Shown in pieces: positions 55,427 to 64,000 of a stretch of DNA of 64,000 bases. This DNA comes from Pseudonocardiales bacterium (GTDB taxonomy: Bacteria; Actinomycetota; Actinomycetes; Mycobacteriales; Pseudonocardiaceae): assembly GCA_019247305.1 (NCBI GenBank), contig JAFAPC010000171.1, positions 1 to 64,000 of the forward strand, given 5' to 3'. A program made the translations under genes and the position numbers. How positions within the stretch are numbered: the first letter of the stretch is position 1; each line of letters opens with the position of its first letter. A model generated the notes under the pieces. That model saw nothing but the letters and a program-made list of their open reading frames with translations, ran no database searches and was not told the origin of the DNA.

Positions 55427-57235
55427 TTGTCCGGCCTGGATTGGCTCGCTGGCGAAACCTGCACCTCACCTGCCCTGTCACCGGATGGCCGTACCCTGGC
55501 CGTGGTCTCCGACCGCGACGGCACACCCCGGGTCTGGCTGAGCCCACTGGCGCAGCCCGGCCCGCCGGTGCGGCTGGACACCGGCGAGGATTACGTACGG
55601 ATGGTCAGCTGGTCGCCCGACGGCAAGTGGCTGTGCCTGATGAGCGCGCCCGGCGGCGGCGAGCGCACCCGGGTCTGGGCGCTGCGCCCGGATGGCTCCG
55701 AGGCCCGGGTCGTTGCCGCGACGCCGGCGGGGGTGGCGTTGCTCGGCTGCTGGCAGCCCGGCGGGCACGTCATGGGTCTGGTCCACAGCAGCGTGACGGG
55801 TCCGGCCACGCTCGTCACGTACCTGGTGGATGTGTGCTCTGGCCGTCGCCGTCGGCTGGTAAGCGGCGTGGCGGCCAGGGTGTGCACCGTCAGCCACGAC
55901 GGGCGCTACGCCGTGGTGCGCCTCGGCGCCCGTGGGCAGCGCCGGCTGCTGCTGATTGACACCCGGACCGCTCGCCAGGCCGAGTTGCTCGGCGCCGACG
56001 CGACCGTCGCCGATGCCTGCTTCGCTCCCGACGCTCGAACGATATACCTGCATACCGACGCCCATCGGGAGTTCGCCGCGCTGCTTGCGCTGCCCAGGGT
56101 CGCGGCCGGCTATCCCGAGGCGGCCCAGCTTATCGCCGCCCGCGACGGGACGGAGCTGGAGCGGTTCGCCCTTGAGCCGACTGGCCGGGCAGCGCTGACG
56201 GTGTGGAACGCCCACGGGCGCAGCGAGCTGGAGCTCGTGGAGTTGCCAGGCGGGCAATGTCGCGCGCTGCCGGCGCCACCGGCGGAGGTGGTGATGGGCG
56301 CTCAGTTCGCTCGGGACGGGAAGTCCCTGGTGCTCGCCGTGGAGTCAGCCGTCGAGCCGCCACACGTCCTGCGCTATCCGCTCCCGCCGGCCGAACCGGT
56401 GCGGCTGGCGCCCACCCGCCTTCCGCCCTGGCCGCTGGATGCGCCAGCCCGCCCGCAACTGCACTGGTGTCGGGCCCGGGACGGCCTGGCGCTGAGCGGC
56501 TGGCTTTACCGATCGGCCGGAGCGCTCGGCGCGGTGCCCACGCTTCTGTGGTTGCACGGCGGCCCGGAGGCCCAGGAGCGTCCTACGTTTAACCCGCTCT
56601 ACCAGGCGTTGCTGAGCCACGGTGTCGCGGTGTTCGCGCCGAACGTGCGTGGCTCGTCGGGTTTTGGGCGTGCCTTCGTCGACGCTGACGTGCGCTTGCG
56701 TCGGTTCGCCGCCATCGATGACGTCGCCGACGTGGCCCGCTACCTGGTGGACGCCGGGCTCACCGATCCCACCGCACTTGGCTGCGGTGGGCGCTCCTAC
56801 GGCGGTTATCTGACGGTCGCCGCGATGGCGCGGTATCCGGCGTTGTTCCGGGTCGGCGTCGACGTCTGCGGCATCATCGATTTCGAGACCTTCTTCGCCC
56901 ACACCGAGCCCTGGATCGCGGCGGCGGCGGTGAGCCGCTACGGCGACCCGCATCGAGACACCGGGCTGCTGCGGGAGCTCTCGCCGATTCATCGGGTCGG
57001 GCAGCTCAGCGCCCCCCTGCTGGTGGTGCACGGCAGCCAGGACACCAACGTGCCCCTTATCCAGGCCGAGCAGCTCATCGCCGCCTTGCGGGACCGCGGC
57101 GCGCCAGTCAGTTATCTGGCGCTGCCTGAGGAGGGGCATGAGATCCTGGGCACCGCCAGCCGCACGGTCTTCGTGCGCGAGGTGGTGCACTGGCTCCTCC
57201 GGCATCTGCTCGACGTCGATGAGCGCAGCGCCTGA
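55427..57235 (+). CDS. S9-family peptidase (prolyl oligopeptidase-like)
   Basis: About 602 residues. A seven-blade-type beta-propeller (SPDGRTLAVVSDRDG, SWSPDGKWLCLMS) precedes an alpha/beta-hydrolase with Ser in GGRSYGGYLTV, Asp in HGSQDTNVP and His in EEGHEILG. The start is set at TTG 55427, 5 bp after the amidotransferase stop, with AGGGGG about 11 nt upstream; readings further upstream lie inside the amidotransferase gene. The third gene of the operon may degrade or recycle the peptide product, taking the place of the M42 peptidase of the proteobacterial trio. Confidence 0.82.
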   Translation: MSGLDWLAGETCTSPALSPDGRTLAVVSDRDGTPRVWLSPLAQPGPPVRLDTGEDYVRMVSWSPDGKWLCLMSAPGGGERTRVWALRPDGSEARVVAATPAGVALLGCWQPGGHVMGLVHSSVTGPATLVTYLVDVCSGRRRRLVSGVAARVCTVSHDGRYAVVRLGARGQRRLLLIDTRTARQAELLGADATVADACFAPDARTIYLHTDAHREFAALLALPRVAAGYPEAAQLIAARDGTELERFALEPTGRAALTVWNAHGRSELELVELPGGQCRALPAPPAEVVMGAQFARDGKSLVLAVESAVEPPHVLRYPLPPAEPVRLAPTRLPPWPLDAPARPQLHWCRARDGLALSGWLYRSAGALGAVPTLLWLHGGPEAQERPTFNPLYQALLSHGVAVFAPNVRGSSGFGRAFVDADVRLRRFAAIDDVADVARYLVDAGLTDPTALGCGGRSYGGYLTVAAMARYPALFRVGVDVCGIIDFETFFAHTEPWIAAAAVSRYGDPHRDTGLLRELSPIHRVGQLSAPLLVVHGSQDTNVPLIQAEQLIAALRDRGAPVSYLALPEEGHEILGTASRTVFVREVVHWLLRHLLDVDERSA

Positions 57236-57258
57236 TGTGTGCTAGGCGCCGGGCCGGG

Positions 57259-57975
57259 TTATACCGCAGTGTCAGGGGCGTAGACCTGCACCACGCCGTC
57301 GGTTTCGCGGACCTGCAGTGTGGGCAACGGCCGGGGTGGCACGGCCAGCTGGTAGCGCAGCAGGTGGCCATCCAGGGCGAAGGAGGTGGTGTGGCAGGGG
57401 CAGTCCAGCCGCCGGGCCGACGCGTTGAGGGCGAGTGTGCAGCCGAGGTGGGTGCAGATTCCCGACACGGCCGCCACGGCGCCGTCGGTGCGGGTGATGA
57501 ACCCGGTCACCGTGCCGAGGTCGAAACGCTGGACCGCGCCCTCGGTCAGCTCCGTGCTGGTGCTCACCGTGTGCCACGTGCCGGTGTTCGGCGTGAGGGT
57601 CTCCTGCGCGGTGCTCGGTGCGGGCTTGCCGCTGGTGAGGGCGTGCTCAGCCGCAGCACCCGCCGCTGCGGCAACCGTGGCGATCCCGGCGGCCCTGGCG
57701 ACCAGCGCGCGCCGGGTGGTGTTCGCTCCCAACCAGCTGGGCCGCGCGGGGGCAACGTGGGAGGGCCGGTCGGTCTCGGTGGCCAGTGCGGCGCTCAGCC
57801 GCTGGTGCAGTTCCTCGCGGAACTCCGCACGGGGTGTCGCGCCGTCCGGTTGGGCGGCCCGCAGCGTGATCGCCGCCCGCAGCTCGGGGAGGTCGGCCTC
57901 GCCCGCGCGGAACGGCCGTGGGCGCCGACCCGCCAGCAGGTCCGCGATGAACCGGCGCGCTCCCCGAGTACTCAT
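57259..57975 (-). CDS. Membrane-anchored Rieske protein with anti-sigma-like N-terminus
   Basis: A 238-residue protein. The N-terminal 80 residues are helical and charged like cytosolic anti-sigma regions. A twin-arginine-like TTRRALVARAAGIATVAAAA segment anchors it, and the C-terminal Rieske [2Fe-2S] domain has CTHLGC and CPCHTTSF. It is coupled by ATGA overlap to an ECF sigma factor, so it may be a redox-sensing anti-sigma. The role is inferred from position and layout. Confidence 0.75.
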   Translation of the reverse strand: MSTRGARRFIADLLAGRRPRPFRAGEADLPELRAAITLRAAQPDGATPRAEFREELHQRLSAALATETDRPSHVAPARPSWLGANTTRRALVARAAGIATVAAAAGAAAEHALTSGKPAPSTAQETLTPNTGTWHTVSTSTELTEGAVQRFDLGTVTGFITRTDGAVAAVSGICTHLGCTLALNASARRLDCPCHTTSFALDGHLLRYQLAVPPRPLPTLQVRETDGVVQVYAPDTAV

Positions 57976-58565
57976 GGTTTCACCTCCAACAGTTGCGCGG
58001 CTCGGCGCAGGGCCCGGTGCTGGAGCACCTTCGCGTACGTGACGCTCACGCCCAGCGCGGCCGCGGCCTCCCGCACCGAGCAGGAGTCCAGGAACCGTAA
58101 CTGAAGGATCCGCCGGTACGGTTCGGGGAGCTGTTCCAGAATCGCCGCCGCTAGCCCGGCGGCCGGCGAGGGCGTCTCGGCCTGGGCCGGCACCGCTTCG
58201 AGGACGTCCTCATCGGTCAGCGTGGTGACCTCCCGGCCTAGCGTGCGCCGCCAATAACCGGCCAGCACCGTCCGCGCGGTGGCTAGTAGGTAGGCGCGCA
58301 CCTCCGGCACGCTGGCCGAGACCCGCAACGGGCGTAGCGCGGCCAGGAACACCTCCGCGGTCAGGTCCTCCGCATCCGGCCGGTTACCGACCTTGGCGTA
58401 CATCAACCGATACATCCGATCGACATTGTCTCGGTACACTGCTTCCCAGTCGGGGTAAAACTCACCACTGACCACACGTAACTGTGCCGCTTGCGTGAGG
58501 TGTTCGTCACTGCCCGATTCGTCACTGGCCCGCTCACGCCGTGTCTCTCGCACCACCTCCGCCAT
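57972..58565 (-). CDS. ECF-type RNA polymerase sigma factor
   Basis: A 197-residue sigma-70 family protein. Region 2 has YRLMYAKVGNRPDAEDLTAEVFLAAL and region 4 has LEQLPEPYRRILQLRFLDSCSVREAAAALGVSVTYAKVLQHRAL, the ECF pattern. The sigma gene is first in the pair, followed by the Rieske protein with a 4-nt overlap. Confidence 0.92.
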   Translation of the reverse strand: MAEVVRETRRERASDESGSDEHLTQAAQLRVVSGEFYPDWEAVYRDNVDRMYRLMYAKVGNRPDAEDLTAEVFLAALRPLRVSASVPEVRAYLLATARTVLAGYWRRTLGREVTTLTDEDVLEAVPAQAETPSPAAGLAAAILEQLPEPYRRILQLRFLDSCSVREAAAALGVSVTYAKVLQHRALRRAAQLLEVKP

Positions 58566-58667
58566 CCTCCACCACAGCTATCGTCCAGCCCAGTCACCGA
58601 CCCCTACTCATGGATAGCCCTGTGGGTTACACCAGCCGGCGCTGGTTCCCCTGTGGGGCGCCTGCGA

Positions 58668-59252
58668 TTAGCTCGGGATGGTGGCAATTCGTCGGGCGGT
58701 CCGGACGAGGTCCTGGGCGTCGGTGCCGGGTCGGGTGTCCAGGGCTGCGGCTAGCGGGATCAGTCGTTCCCGGCGGGTGGCGACGGAGTGCAGGCCGCGC
58801 ACCTCCTCGAGGGCGTGGTGGGCCAGCGTCAGCCCCTGGGGCTCTCCCGCTCGGATGTGCACCTCGGCGAGGCGAAGCTCGGCCAAGGTGCGGGCCCGGC
58901 GGTGGCCCTCGCCGTAGCTGCCCAGCGCTTTGGTAGCGAACTGCTCGGCGGCCTCCAGCCGGCCCAGGTCCAGCGCAATCCCTGCGGTTGAAAGATCGGC
59001 GCCTGCGCGCTCGAACGCGCCGGGAGGTTCCCATCCGTCGTTCGCTTCGGCGAGGCAGCGGTCAGCCTGTTTGGGACCGCCCATGATGGCGTAGGCGGTC
59101 GCGGAACTTCGGACCAGCCGCGCGGTGAGGATCGGTAGCCGGGTGTCCTCAGTGTGTGGGCTCGCCGGGGTGGCGCGCCTCCCACATTTCGGACAGCGGA
59201 CCCAATAAGGCTCAGACCGGCCCGTGATGGCGCTCATGGGATGGTCCAACAC
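58668..59252 (-). pseudogene. HTH/TPR regulator 3' fragment, copy 1
   Basis: A frame of up to 194 residues whose last 150 (SATAYAIMGGPKQADRCLAE to RTARRIATIPS) are nearly the same as the end of the gene at 63387-64000. The N-terminal HTH part is missing, and the upstream end (with CPKCGRR) is unrelated sequence. Together the two copies flank the pheST block as direct repeats. Confidence 0.7.
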
Positions 59253-59803
59253 AGCGATGGCCCCTCACCCTTGGCCGGACGTGCCGCGATGGACAGTCCC
59301 AACCCCTCGGTCCGGGTGGTTTGGCTCTGCGGCGCGATCCGCAGGCCAGCCCCCGGGGGCCAGACCGTTCAATCCATCCTGCGCCGGCTTGCGCGACCAC
59401 GCGGTAGGTGCTGAGCAAGCCGGGGACGTCTGCCTCAACCGCCGGCCGGAGCCTGATCTGCGCAGGACGACTGAGGCCAGCCAGGACGAGTGTAGGCAAT
59501 GTGATCCACTCGAGTGCTCCCGCCTCCTCCCAGCCCAGCCGGCGATTGGGGGCGGCTACCGTATTGCTGTTGCTCTCGATCAATAGCCTGCGCTACCAGT
59601 CGGCCGTCCTCGTCGAAGATGCCCCAGGCTCGCTGCGCCCGCCATTCGGAGATCCACGCGGGGGGCGGTGTCCGATCACTGCCGAAGGTGGCGCGGCCCA
59701 GCTCCCACGCTGCGGCTAGATCCTCGTGCGTCAGCGGACGAACGCCGTGCTGCACACGGGCATCGTCTAGCGTCGAATCTGAACCACTCACGGTTGATGT
59801 CAC
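59212..59803 (-). pseudogene. Eis-like GNAT acetyltransferase, decayed
   Basis: ATG/GTG 59803 overlaps the pheT stop by 4 nt. The first frame (VRPLTHEDLAAAWELGRATF, WGIFDEDGRLVAQAIDREQQ) is the N-terminus of an Eis-type GNAT. It degrades after about residue 80; a second frame to 59212 picks up IRLRPAVEADVPGLLSTYRV, an internal Eis-like segment, with the middle deleted or scrambled. No intact acetyl-CoA site remains. It was once the third gene of the pheS-pheT operon. Confidence 0.7.
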
Positions 59804-62226
59804 TCACGAAGTCGCGCACCGAGTTCGCGTTCGAGAACTGCGATGGCCTCCGATCGCGCGGCGGCGATCATGTCGCCAGTAAGCGTGGCGTCTTGGGGGC
59901 GTAGCGTGACGCGCAGCGTGACCGACCGGTGGTGCTCGGGGACCCAGGCGCTGCGGAACTCGTCGACGAACGTGACCCGGTGGATCAACCCGTTGGCGCC
60001 CGCCACGGTCGCCTGGATTGTAGTCCATCTGATGCTGTCGGCGACGATGAACGACAGGTCGAAGTCGGCGTCGGGAAGCTCCGGGACCGGTTCGTAGCGG
60101 TTTTCCCTGGATTCGTGAACGGACAGCCCGTCCAGATCCAGCTCAAAGCAGGCAACCTGCACGGTGTCGATCCCCGCGAGCCTGCGGCATCGCTGGGTCA
60201 GCAGGCCAAGCGTGCCGATCTGCGTGCCGCCCGCGGTCACGGCTAGGCGGGCGGATCGGTCAGCCCACGGGGCAGTGCTGGCGTCGGTGAACTGCAGATT
60301 GGTGAGGTGGGTGTGGCGGCGCAGCATCTCCAGCACCCCCTTGGCCCGCTGGAACAGCGCCGGGCCGTCGGCACCGACGAACGCCCCGGCCGCCATGCGG
60401 GCCAGAGGCGGTAGTGGCTCGAAAATGCTGCGGTAGGCAACGAGGGTGCCCTCCGCGAAGGCGACCCCGACCTCGAACAGGTCGAAGGACTGCGCGTAGC
60501 GCAGGTTGCCCGCCACCGCTTCGAGGAGATTGGGCACCAGCGAGGAGCGCAGTGAGTTGCGGTCTGGGGCAGGCGCTCCCTCCAACCGTATCGTCTTGTC
60601 CTTGTCACATCCGGCGGCTAACAGCATGCCGTCCGCAGCCCAGGGGTAGGTGACGATTTCCTGCATACCGGCCCGCAGGGCGAGTTGCTCTCGGACGATC
60701 CGATCTAGCGGTTTTCGATTGAGCTGACGTACGGGCGTAAGAGCCACCGACAGTGGTGCTGTGGAGATGTTGTCATACCCGTAGATGCGCGCGACCTCTT
60801 CGACGATGTCGATGGGCAGCGAGACATCGCCGGTAGAGCGCCACGTCGGTGCGGTGAGGGTCAAGTGTCTGTCCGTGCCTGCGACCTCGAACCCCAGCGA
60901 CGTCAGGATGCGGCGGATCTCGGCGACGTCCAGGGTCTGGCCGATCCGGCTGGTGAGGAAGTCAAGGTCCAGTTCGACCTGCGTCGGTGGGGTTGGGTCG
61001 AGGTCGACGTCCTGCATGTCGGCGACGATCGCGTCCGGTGCGATCTGGGCGAGGACGGTCAGGAACAGGTCGAGCGCCGCGTCAACACGTGGCGTGTCGA
61101 GCCCCTTCTCGAACCGCGCGGAGGCTTCGGTACGCGTCGCGAGCCGCTGAGATGACCGGCGGATGACCTCGGGTCGGAAGGTCGCGACCTCCAGCGCGAA
61201 CCGCGTGCTGCCCTGGGTCACCGCGGAAGCCGAGCCGCCCATGATGCCGGCGAGGGCTACCGGTGTCTCGCCGTCACGGATGACCGGTGTGGACGCCTCC
61301 ACCTCGCGACTCTCACCGTTAAGAAGATCGACCTTAGTGGTCGATCCGCATGTCGAGACGGAAAGCGGAAGGGTGATGCGATCGGCATCGTAGACGTGGG
61401 TGGGCTGTCCGACGGTGAACATGACGTAGTTGCTCAGGTCGACGCAGAGGTTCACGCTGCCTTCGCCGATGCGCGCCAACCGGCTGCGCAGCCATAGCGG
61501 CGCGGTGTCGTTCCCCGCTAGGGAGAACGTGACCACCACCAGCCGCTGGCACAGAGCAGCGTCGAGATCGCCGACCAAGCCGTCGACGCGCGGCGGGCGC
61601 TTGGCAGCGCTCAGCGGCTTCAGCTCCAAGCCGTAGATTGCGGCGAGTTCGCGAGCGATGCCGTAGTGGCCCCACAGATCCGGCCGGTTGGTCAGCGACT
61701 TGTTATCGATCTCCATCACATGATCGTTCCAGTGCAGGGCGTCGGCGACCGGGGTTCCGACAACAGGATCCGTTTCCGCTAGATCGAGTGCCGTCCCGCT
61801 CGGGCTCCCGGGAAACAGCCGTTGCAGCCGCAGGTCTGCGGCAGTGCAGATGACGCCACCACTGAGCACTCCAGCGACCTTGGTAGCGACCACCTCGGCC
61901 GTAGCATCGGCTCGACCCGCCACCGCCAGCTGCGCGCCGGGCAGCGCGACCGCGACCGTGCCACCCACCGCCACGCTCGCAGCGCGGGTGACCACGGCAA
62001 CAGACTCGCCCACCCCGACATCGCACGTGGCGACCAGGTGCCCACGATCACCCACCGGCTCCAGCGTCAGGACGCGCCCGACCACGATGCCGACGAGGGA
62101 CCCTGAGAGGTCCACCTGGTCTTCGACCTCGACCGTCCTGAGGGTCAGCTCGCGAGCGACATCGGCAACGTTGAGGTCCGTCGGCAGGTCGACGAAGTCA
62201 CCCACCCACTCCAAGGAGATCTTCAC
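59800..62226 (-). CDS. pheT: Phenylalanyl-tRNA synthetase beta subunit, divergent copy
   Basis: An 808-residue PheT that builds the alpha2beta2 enzyme with PheS. Domains in order: N-terminal tRNA-binding OB fold (MKISLEWVGDFVDLP), B3/B4 editing domain (IDNKSLTNRPDLWGHYGIAREL), B5 (EVEASTPVIRDG region), core and C-terminal FDX-ACB (ADFDLSFIVADSIRWTTIQ). The sequence is less like typical actinobacterial PheT than expected for a housekeeping copy. Ten bp after pheS, and overlapping the decayed GNAT at its end. Confidence 0.88.
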   Translation of the reverse strand: MKISLEWVGDFVDLPTDLNVADVARELTLRTVEVEDQVDLSGSLVGIVVGRVLTLEPVGDRGHLVATCDVGVGESVAVVTRAASVAVGGTVAVALPGAQLAVAGRADATAEVVATKVAGVLSGGVICTAADLRLQRLFPGSPSGTALDLAETDPVVGTPVADALHWNDHVMEIDNKSLTNRPDLWGHYGIARELAAIYGLELKPLSAAKRPPRVDGLVGDLDAALCQRLVVVTFSLAGNDTAPLWLRSRLARIGEGSVNLCVDLSNYVMFTVGQPTHVYDADRITLPLSVSTCGSTTKVDLLNGESREVEASTPVIRDGETPVALAGIMGGSASAVTQGSTRFALEVATFRPEVIRRSSQRLATRTEASARFEKGLDTPRVDAALDLFLTVLAQIAPDAIVADMQDVDLDPTPPTQVELDLDFLTSRIGQTLDVAEIRRILTSLGFEVAGTDRHLTLTAPTWRSTGDVSLPIDIVEEVARIYGYDNISTAPLSVALTPVRQLNRKPLDRIVREQLALRAGMQEIVTYPWAADGMLLAAGCDKDKTIRLEGAPAPDRNSLRSSLVPNLLEAVAGNLRYAQSFDLFEVGVAFAEGTLVAYRSIFEPLPPLARMAAGAFVGADGPALFQRAKGVLEMLRRHTHLTNLQFTDASTAPWADRSARLAVTAGGTQIGTLGLLTQRCRRLAGIDTVQVACFELDLDGLSVHESRENRYEPVPELPDADFDLSFIVADSIRWTTIQATVAGANGLIHRVTFVDEFRSAWVPEHHRSVTLRVTLRPQDATLTGDMIAAARSEAIAVLERELGARLRE

Positions 62227-62236
62227 GACCCCGCTC

Positions 62237-63295
62237 CTATGCGAACTGACCGAGGAACCGCAGGTCGGCGCTGTGCATCAGGCGCACGTCGTCGATCCCG
62301 TACCGCATCATCACCAGTCGGTCAAGACCAACATTGACGTAGAAGCCCGTCCACCGGTCTGGGTCGAGCCCGCCAGCACGCAGGACATTGGGATGTGGAC
62401 ATCCGCCCGGCATAACCTCGATCCAGCCCACCTGGCGGCAGGTGCGGCACCCCTTACCGGTGCAGACCTGGCACATCATATCGATCTCAAAACCGGGCTC
62501 GACGAAGGGAAAGAACCCGGTACGCATGCGCGTGGGCACCGGCCGCCCGAACACCGTATCGAGAATCGTGTCCACCAGGAACTTGCCGGACGTGAACGGG
62601 ACGTCCTCATCAACAATGAGTACCTCGTACTGGAAGAAGGCGCGTTCGTGACGGGCATCGGTGCTCTCGTTGCGGTACACGCGACCTGGGTAGACAAACC
62701 GGAACGGGGGCGGATGCTCGCGCATGTATCGGACACTCGCGCCGGTCAAATGCGGACGCAAGCACAGCCGACCCGCACCAGCCTTGTCTAGACAACCCTC
62801 CAGCCAAAAGGTGTCCATGCTGTCTCGCGCCGGGTGGTCAGGAGGGAAATTCATATAGTCGAATTCGAACAGCTCACTACTGATTTCCGGGCCCTCGTAG
62901 ACCTCGAAGTTCAGCGCCGCGAACGCGTCGTTGAGGTCATACATCAACTGAATCGTGGGGTGCAGCCCGCCGACACCCACAACCGGCGCCGGCAGCGTGA
63001 CGTCCAGCGGTGTGGCGAGCGCCGGTTCGGAGTCGAGCAACTCCTGCTCCCGAACGGCCAATGCCTCCTGGACCTCCGCCTTCCCTAGGGCAACCCCGAT
63101 CTGCTTGCGGTCCTTTGCCTCAAGCGCTCCGATTGAGCGGCGGACCTCCAGCAAAGCCCCTGCCCTGCCGACAACCTCACGGCGCACGTCGTCCAACTCA
63201 GCCATCGTCCGCGCGCCATGGATCTCCAGCAATGCCCGCTCACGTATGGTGGCAAGCTGCTCGAGTAGATCTCTCTCTGCCCTTGGGCCGCTCAT
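62237..63295 (-). CDS. pheS: Phenylalanyl-tRNA synthetase alpha subunit, non-actinobacterial type
   Basis: A 352-residue PheS: coiled-coil tRNA arm at the N-terminus, then the class II core with HPTIQLMYDLNDAFAALNF, the FEFDYMNFPPDHPARDSMDT substrate segment and GLDRLVMMRYGIDDVR (motif 3). A CQVCTGKGCRTC insertion with four cysteines, likely zinc-binding, is not in usual actinobacterial PheS but is familiar from Patescibacteria and some other phyla. This suggests horizontal transfer and a second PheRS, with self-resistance as a possible role. No anti-codon-linked T-box leader is seen upstream. Confidence 0.88.
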   Translation of the reverse strand: MSGPRAERDLLEQLATIRERALLEIHGARTMAELDDVRREVVGRAGALLEVRRSIGALEAKDRKQIGVALGKAEVQEALAVREQELLDSEPALATPLDVTLPAPVVGVGGLHPTIQLMYDLNDAFAALNFEVYEGPEISSELFEFDYMNFPPDHPARDSMDTFWLEGCLDKAGAGRLCLRPHLTGASVRYMREHPPPFRFVYPGRVYRNESTDARHERAFFQYEVLIVDEDVPFTSGKFLVDTILDTVFGRPVPTRMRTGFFPFVEPGFEIDMMCQVCTGKGCRTCRQVGWIEVMPGGCPHPNVLRAGGLDPDRWTGFYVNVGLDRLVMMRYGIDDVRLMHSADLRFLGQFA

Positions 63296-63386
63296 TACGA
63301 TATCTCACATTGTCGGGAGGTTGGCACGGTCACGCGGTGAGGGCCGAATCCTATCGGACGACGTCGCTGGGTGGGCCGCGCCACCG

Positions 63387-64000
63387 TCAGCTCGGGGTGG
63401 TGGCGATTCGTCGGGCGGTGCGGGCGAGGTCCTGTGCGTCCGTGCCGGGTCGGGCTTCCAGCGCGGCGACCAGTGGGACCAGCCGTTCCCGGCGGACGGC
63501 GACCGAGCGCAGGCCGCGCACCTCCTCGATGGCGTGGCAGGCCAGCGTCAGCCCCTGAGGTTCTCCGGCGCGGATGTGCACTTCGGCGAGGAGAAGCTCG
63601 GCCAGGGTGCGGCTCCGGCGGTGGGCCTCGCCGTAGCTGCCCAGCGCTCTGGTAGCGAACTGCTCGGCAGCCTCCAGCCGACCCAGATCCAGCGCAATCC
63701 CTGCGGTTGAAAGATCGGCGCCTGCGCGCTCGAATGCGCCGGGGGGTTCCCATCCGTCGTTCGCTTCGGCGAGGCAGCGGTCAGCCTGTTTGGGACCGCC
63801 CATGATGGCGTAGGCGGTCGCAGATTGCCGCCTCAGCCGTGTGGTCACGGTGAGGAACCGGGAATCACCAGCGGGCATGGGTGCCGAGGGGGACTTGCTG
63901 GGCGGGAACATGCGCAGCCGGAACTGTCCGAGCTGAAACAGCTTCAGCGCGTCGTTGGGGTGCCCGCTGCGGACCAGCGTCATTCCAGCGTGCCAGGCGG
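63387..64000 (-). CDS. HTH/TPR regulator 3' part, copy 2 (partial at window edge)
   Basis: The C-terminal TPR half of a regulator; the frame stays open to the window end (AWHAGMTLVRSGHPNDALKL), so the HTH part is beyond it. Its last 150 residues nearly match copy 1 at 58668. It stops 91 bp after the pheS start on the same strand, so it is upstream of pheS in transcription order. Confidence 0.7.
   Translation of the reverse strand, partial: AWHAGMTLVRSGHPNDALKLFQLGQFRLRMFPPSKSPSAPMPAGDSRFLTVTTRLRRQSATAYAIMGGPKQADRCLAEANDGWEPPGAFERAGADLSTAGIALDLGRLEAAEQFATRALGSYGEAHRRSRTLAELLLAEVHIRAGEPQGLTLACHAIEEVRGLRSVAVRRERLVPLVAALEARPGTDAQDLARTARRIATTPS

Noticed and set aside
1-64000. CRISPR arrays, tRNA and rRNA genes
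   Set aside because: No spaced direct repeats of CRISPR type and no recognisable tRNA or rRNA segments seen by eye; tRNAscan and Infernal would settle this.

Overview
High-GC actinomycete chromosome, probably Pseudonocardiales-like. This is inferred from a calerythrin-type EF-hand protein, XRE/DUF5753 plus DUF397 gene pairs, a DUF574 methyltransferase, GTP-type PEP carboxykinase, a furA-catalase pair with a mycobacterial-type operator, frequent GTG starts and 4-nt ATGA/GTGA overlaps. I saw no rRNA, tRNA or CRISPR array.

Layout. 0-6.6 kb is core metabolism: a TldE/PmbA fragment, PEP carboxykinase, a monocarboxylate-type Na+/solute symporter, a phosphoribosyltransferase and a zinc alcohol dehydrogenase. 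6.8-11.5 kb is a compact, visibly more AT-rich terpene locus: a class II (DxDD) diterpene cyclase, a P450 and a UbiA-family membrane enzyme, translationally coupled, with a convergent DUF574 methyltransferase. 11.7-16.6 kb holds furA, catalase, an FMN reductase, calerythrin, a 659-bp gene-free stretch with a long inverted repeat, and a methyltransferase. 16.8-20.4 kb is a gene graveyard: an XRE fragment, a Tn3-type resolvase relic with an internal stop, a 5'-truncated and frameshifted dnaK in front of an intact grpE, a DUF1932 dehydrogenase tail and a piece of a regulator gene. A possible PIN-type toxin/antitoxin pair is embedded in it.

20.4-26.5 kb is an accessory island with XRE-DUF397-P-loop kinase facing four overlapping glycosyltransferase genes. 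Similar palindromes lie in front of the XRE gene and over the start of the glycosyltransferase operon. 26.8-32.3 kb has a frameshifted HTH/TPR regulator followed by a lasso-peptide cluster: precursor, asparagine-synthetase-like cyclase (one-base frameshift), PqqD-like B1, transglutaminase-like B2 protease and a PIMT-like methyltransferase. The cluster should thread a 19-residue core into a lasso and then methylate, and probably imidate, an aspartate.

32.3-45.5 kb is mostly ordinary: ACT-GNAT protein, two peptidases (S9 and S53), MarR regulator, LCP ligase, CtaG, MoeA, polyprenol-phosphate mannosyltransferase, a 51-residue membrane peptide and an LPG-synthase-like membrane protein. 45.5-50.9 kb encodes assimilatory nitrate reductase and NirBD nitrite reductase on the minus strand. 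51.1-57.2 kb is an operon of a GCS2/ATP-grasp fusion, an AsnB-like amidotransferase and an S9 peptidase. It resembles the N-acetylglutaminylglutamine-amide osmolyte trio but with different partners. 57.3-58.6 kb is an ECF sigma factor coupled to a membrane-anchored Rieske protein.

58.7-64 kb holds a pheS-pheT operon of non-actinobacterial type with a decayed Eis-like acetyltransferase behind it, flanked by two near-identical copies of the 3' half of an HTH/TPR regulator gene. It looks like an acquired second phenylalanyl-tRNA synthetase. Three otherwise recognisable genes carry single-base frameshifts; these could be real decay or assembly errors.
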